Shown here: one piece after another, positions 61,523 to 64,000 of the stretch
Layout of the letters: every line of letters begins with the position of its first letter
Position numbering within the stretch: the first letter of the stretch is position 1
Assembly: GCA_916610825.1 (NCBI GenBank)
Contig: OU744446.1
Location: 12,396,538-12,460,537 of the forward strand
DNA: 64,000 nucleotides
Direction of reading: 5' to 3'
Source of the DNA: Haliclystus octoradiatus
Taxonomy: Eukaryota; Cnidaria; Staurozoa; Stauromedusae; Haliclystidae
The notes under the pieces: model-generated
What the model saw: the letters and a program-made list of their open reading frames with translations, nothing else
Told to the model about the DNA's origin: nothing
Databases searched by the model: none
Translations under genes and position numbers: made by a program

Positions 61523-62660
61523 CTATAGACACCTCCAATCTGACACTGAAGCTACCTGGTTATCGATCTAGGCATTTATATCATTTATGTGGGATCATTA
61601 ATGCAACACAGACAATGCAGACAATAATATCGATGTTGTGATAATACAATGATTTCTATGATCATTCGGAAATTGATAATTCTATTTAAAAGTAAATTTT
61701 TATCAACAACAGGTATATACGCAATTGTTTAGGAAACACTAAACAATATTAGAACAGAGTCAGCAGACTAAAGCAGCCTGTATGTCTGTTGTCTAGTCAG
61801 TGATGCACCTGCAAATGCGCAATGTCCTATATTGTTTATAGACTAGAGTCTCAAAATAAATCTTGTTAAAAATGCTATTAATTAAAAAAGTAGTTTAGAA
61901 TCTTGAAATTTCAAAATAGATATAGTTGTCTGAGACAGATGTCTGTAATGAATACAACACAGTAAAATTCATCATTCATTATTCGATTGTATAGCAAAGT
62001 CAATTTCAATTCAGCACAACAGACCACTATAAACAAATTGACAATGAATACACAAATTATGAGATACGGAAGATGTGTTTCAATTAAGTAGGTCTAGCCA
62101 TCTGTCAGCTGGTTACTGTGAGGCAACGAGTGTCGACTTTTCGAAATCGAGAATCTCAAATTCAAACTCACAACAAAAAATTTAATTCTTAAATAAATGA
62201 TAGCTTTTTCGCTATTAAAATGGGAGGAAAGTTGCATCGGAAAATAAATAACACTTTTAAAAAAATTTAAATAGTAAATTATGTAGGTTGTCGTGACTAT
62301 ACTTTCAACGATACCATCAGGCATTACATCTACATACGCATGTTCAAAAAATTTGACATAAAAGAATGTGGATTACATCTATATCATTTAGAAAGTACGG
62401 CATATTTACTGAATTCAAATTCTTGGTAATAACTAAACATTTCTATATATATGAGCGGTAGATAACATGTTATGTTTTTAACCGGTAATGTTCTCCCGAT
62501 ATGCCTACTTTCGCCCTTTGCTTTCCGGTATGTCAACTGTCTGCCATGTCTAGCATTTGCAAACCCATGTTTCAGGCAGACAATTATCTACGTAGCTTTA
62601 CATAATTGACATGTTGTTTTATGTTGTGTGTCTGTTATTTCTCGGAATTGAATGAACTAT
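61523..62660. other. 5' flank of the 802-aa gene inside its element
   Basis: This AT-rich region lies between the predicted start codon and the inner end of the right inverted repeat. It is presumably the promoter and 5' UTR of the transposon gene. A 76-codon frame at 62094-62324 has no domain and is not called. Confidence 0.4.
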
Positions 62661-62981
62661 ATGGCGGGTGACTCTCCCGGTGATTCATTGCTAGTTCATA
62701 ATAAGAATTATCAAAATATTCATTAAACAATATACGTCACATAAGAGCTAATATTTATTAAACTAAATATTATTTATAAAGGCTGTATTTAAATTACATA
62801 TATCTACATTAGTTATATTTAATAATCAAAATAAAATGATCTTTATTGAACATAATTAAATGCTTTATTTGAATGAATTAAATGTTTCCTCGTTTGATTT
62901 CTGCTGTTGTCATACAGCCGATTAACTGATTTAAAGGCACGCTCGTAAAATTTGAATTTCTAATGATTCAACAACAGGCCG

Positions 62982-63663
62982 GTCTTGTCGATTACATCAA
63001 TTCAATTCAAATAATTCATAGCGTCACGCACGATTTAAATATACATCGTCAACAACTTGCGAACTCTGCGTGGAGCCATCTAAAATTAATTTAAGCAGAA
63101 CGGCCAAAAGGCGTGAACTTTATCCACTTAGCGTTGTCCTGACACCGACAGAATCACTCCTGCTAAAAAGGTAAATATTGCATTTTAAGCACAAAAATTG
63201 AAATAACTCGGAGGGACAGGGCGTAGACGAGGAATCAGTTACATGACGTTTGAAAGCTACCCGCTGTGCATCTTTTGTTGTTTTTTTGAATAAAATCAAG
63301 ATTTACAATGCGAAGTTATGTAACTTTGAAGTTTTCATCTCATTTATTTTGCTACTTAGCGAGAAATTAATCAATCTTAGTTTAGATAACTGGCAAGGCA
63401 ATTTATTACTGTGAAAAATATACTTTAAATCGTTAAATTCCAATAAGAAATGGCAAGGATATTGACTTTTAAACGTGCAGTGAAAACGAAATTTTCACAC
63501 TTTTTTGCAAACTTCAAAGTGTCATAAAATCGAAACTGTTGCAAATTTTTGGATAAAAATTACATATCTGAACTCAGCTCATCGAGTTGTCCCTGCCTAT
63601 TATTTTTTTAACAAAGTCTGAAAAGGTGAGGGAAAAAAGTGCAGATTCAATGTGGAATGACCC
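62982..63663 (-). repeat. Right long terminal inverted repeat of the 5.9-kb element
   Basis: It pairs with 57739-58413. It ends GGAATGACCC before the GACC duplication. Confidence 0.85.
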
Positions 63664-63711
63664 GACCGCGATTCATTCACAAAAGAATTCTTTCGTGAAT
63701 GAATCGCGGTC
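63664..63711. repeat. 48-bp near-perfect palindrome
   Basis: Arms GACCGCGATTCATTCAC (63664-63680) and GTGAATGAATCGCGGTC (63695-63711) are perfect. The centre AAAAGAATTCTTTC is itself nearly palindromic, so only one position of each 24-base half mismatches. The arm continues across the 5.9-kb insertion: ACAGACC at 57732-57738 pairs with GGTCTGT at 63709-63715. The palindrome therefore predates the transposon. Confidence 0.8.
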
Positions 63712-64000
63712 TGTAACACAGGTAGTACAAAACATAATAAAGGATCCTATTCTAATCTAATCTATCGTGAATAAATTTGGTCTGTGGCGCATGCTAGGCT
63801 ATTACAGGCAGTACAGGCGGCCCAACTCGACCAATCAATGAAATTCACACAGCGACAGTTTTGGTGGGGGAATAATCATGGTGTGCGGTGAGACTAAAAA
63901 TTGTCTGACCGTCTGGGGCATTCTGCCCCCTCAAATTTTTTTGGGGATTATATTCCAAAAAGTAGCTTGTGATGCATTCTCAGCGCCTGATCTCTTATAT

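Larger units (their letters stand above)
57739..63663 (-). mobile_element. 5.9-kb transposon with ~0.7-kb inverted repeats, TSD GACC
   Basis: The ends are inverted copies starting GGGTCATTCCACCTTGAATC (left) and GGGTCATTCCACATTGAATC (right, minus strand). Near-continuous complementarity runs over 57739-58413 against 62982-63663. More matching blocks lie further in (58414-58440 with 62667-62692, and 58490-58512 with 62907-62930), separated by about 290 extra bases on the right. GACC flanks both sides (57735-57738 and 63664-63667). The duplication is supported independently because joining the two flanks restores an older palindrome. It encodes one two-exon gene. I cannot place it in a named superfamily. 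Confidence 0.85.

Noticed and set aside
1..64000. CRISPR arrays, operons, rRNA genes, functional tRNA genes
   Set aside because: None seen. The only tRNA-like sequence is the SINE head, which lacks a proper acceptor stem and anticodon arm; regular short repeats are microsatellites or MITE interiors.

Overview
This is animal nuclear DNA: AT-rich, with spliced genes, long introns, tRNA-derived SINEs and many DNA transposons. Gene content (a mGluR-type class C GPCR, the chromatin protein DEK, P2X7-ballast-like and pogo/hAT-type elements) and the recurrent word AGGCCTAC suggest a marine invertebrate, perhaps a deuterostome. The sequence alone does not fix the species, so this is an inference.

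Layout. Positions 1-3503 are non-coding and hold one complete SINE with a 12-bp target duplication. A large single coding exon of a class C GPCR (+) follows at 3504-5939. From 49325 down to at least 10452 runs one gene on the minus strand, DEK. I resolved 16 exons whose splice phases all agree (398 codons); only the short terminal exon was not found. Its introns are full of mobile DNA: three or more hAT-type MITEs with 8-bp duplications, a 1.4-kb LTR mini-element, a foldback element, a GC-rich TIR element, a CCCAGC-ended element containing tiny duplicated exons, a pogo-type transposon nested inside a relative with related ends, and an unusual MITE made of TTCATGAAC repeats.

Immediately upstream of DEK is the best object in the window: a 7.62-kb DNA transposon (49666-57287) with near-perfect ~37-bp inverted termini and TTAA duplications (Kolobok-type by these marks). 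It carries two intact, convergent, multi-exon genes. One is an 809-aa putative DDE transposase (10 exons, +). The other is a 291-aa protein (4 exons, -) joining a CXC-like cysteine cluster to a domain resembling the cytoplasmic 'ballast' of P2X7 receptors. The element seems to have landed in a bidirectional promoter: only about 0.44 kb of non-transposon DNA separates the DEK start codon from a plausible first coding exon on the + strand (57394-57536).

The presumed first intron of that second gene is occupied by another complete transposon (57739-63663). It has ~0.7-kb inverted repeats, a 4-bp GACC duplication and a two-exon 802-aa protein of a multicopy animal family whose transposase nature is inferred. 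It split an older palindromic repeat, and rejoining the flanks restores the palindrome arm. A lone exon at 30252-30920 resembles the usual N-terminal part of the same protein superfamily.
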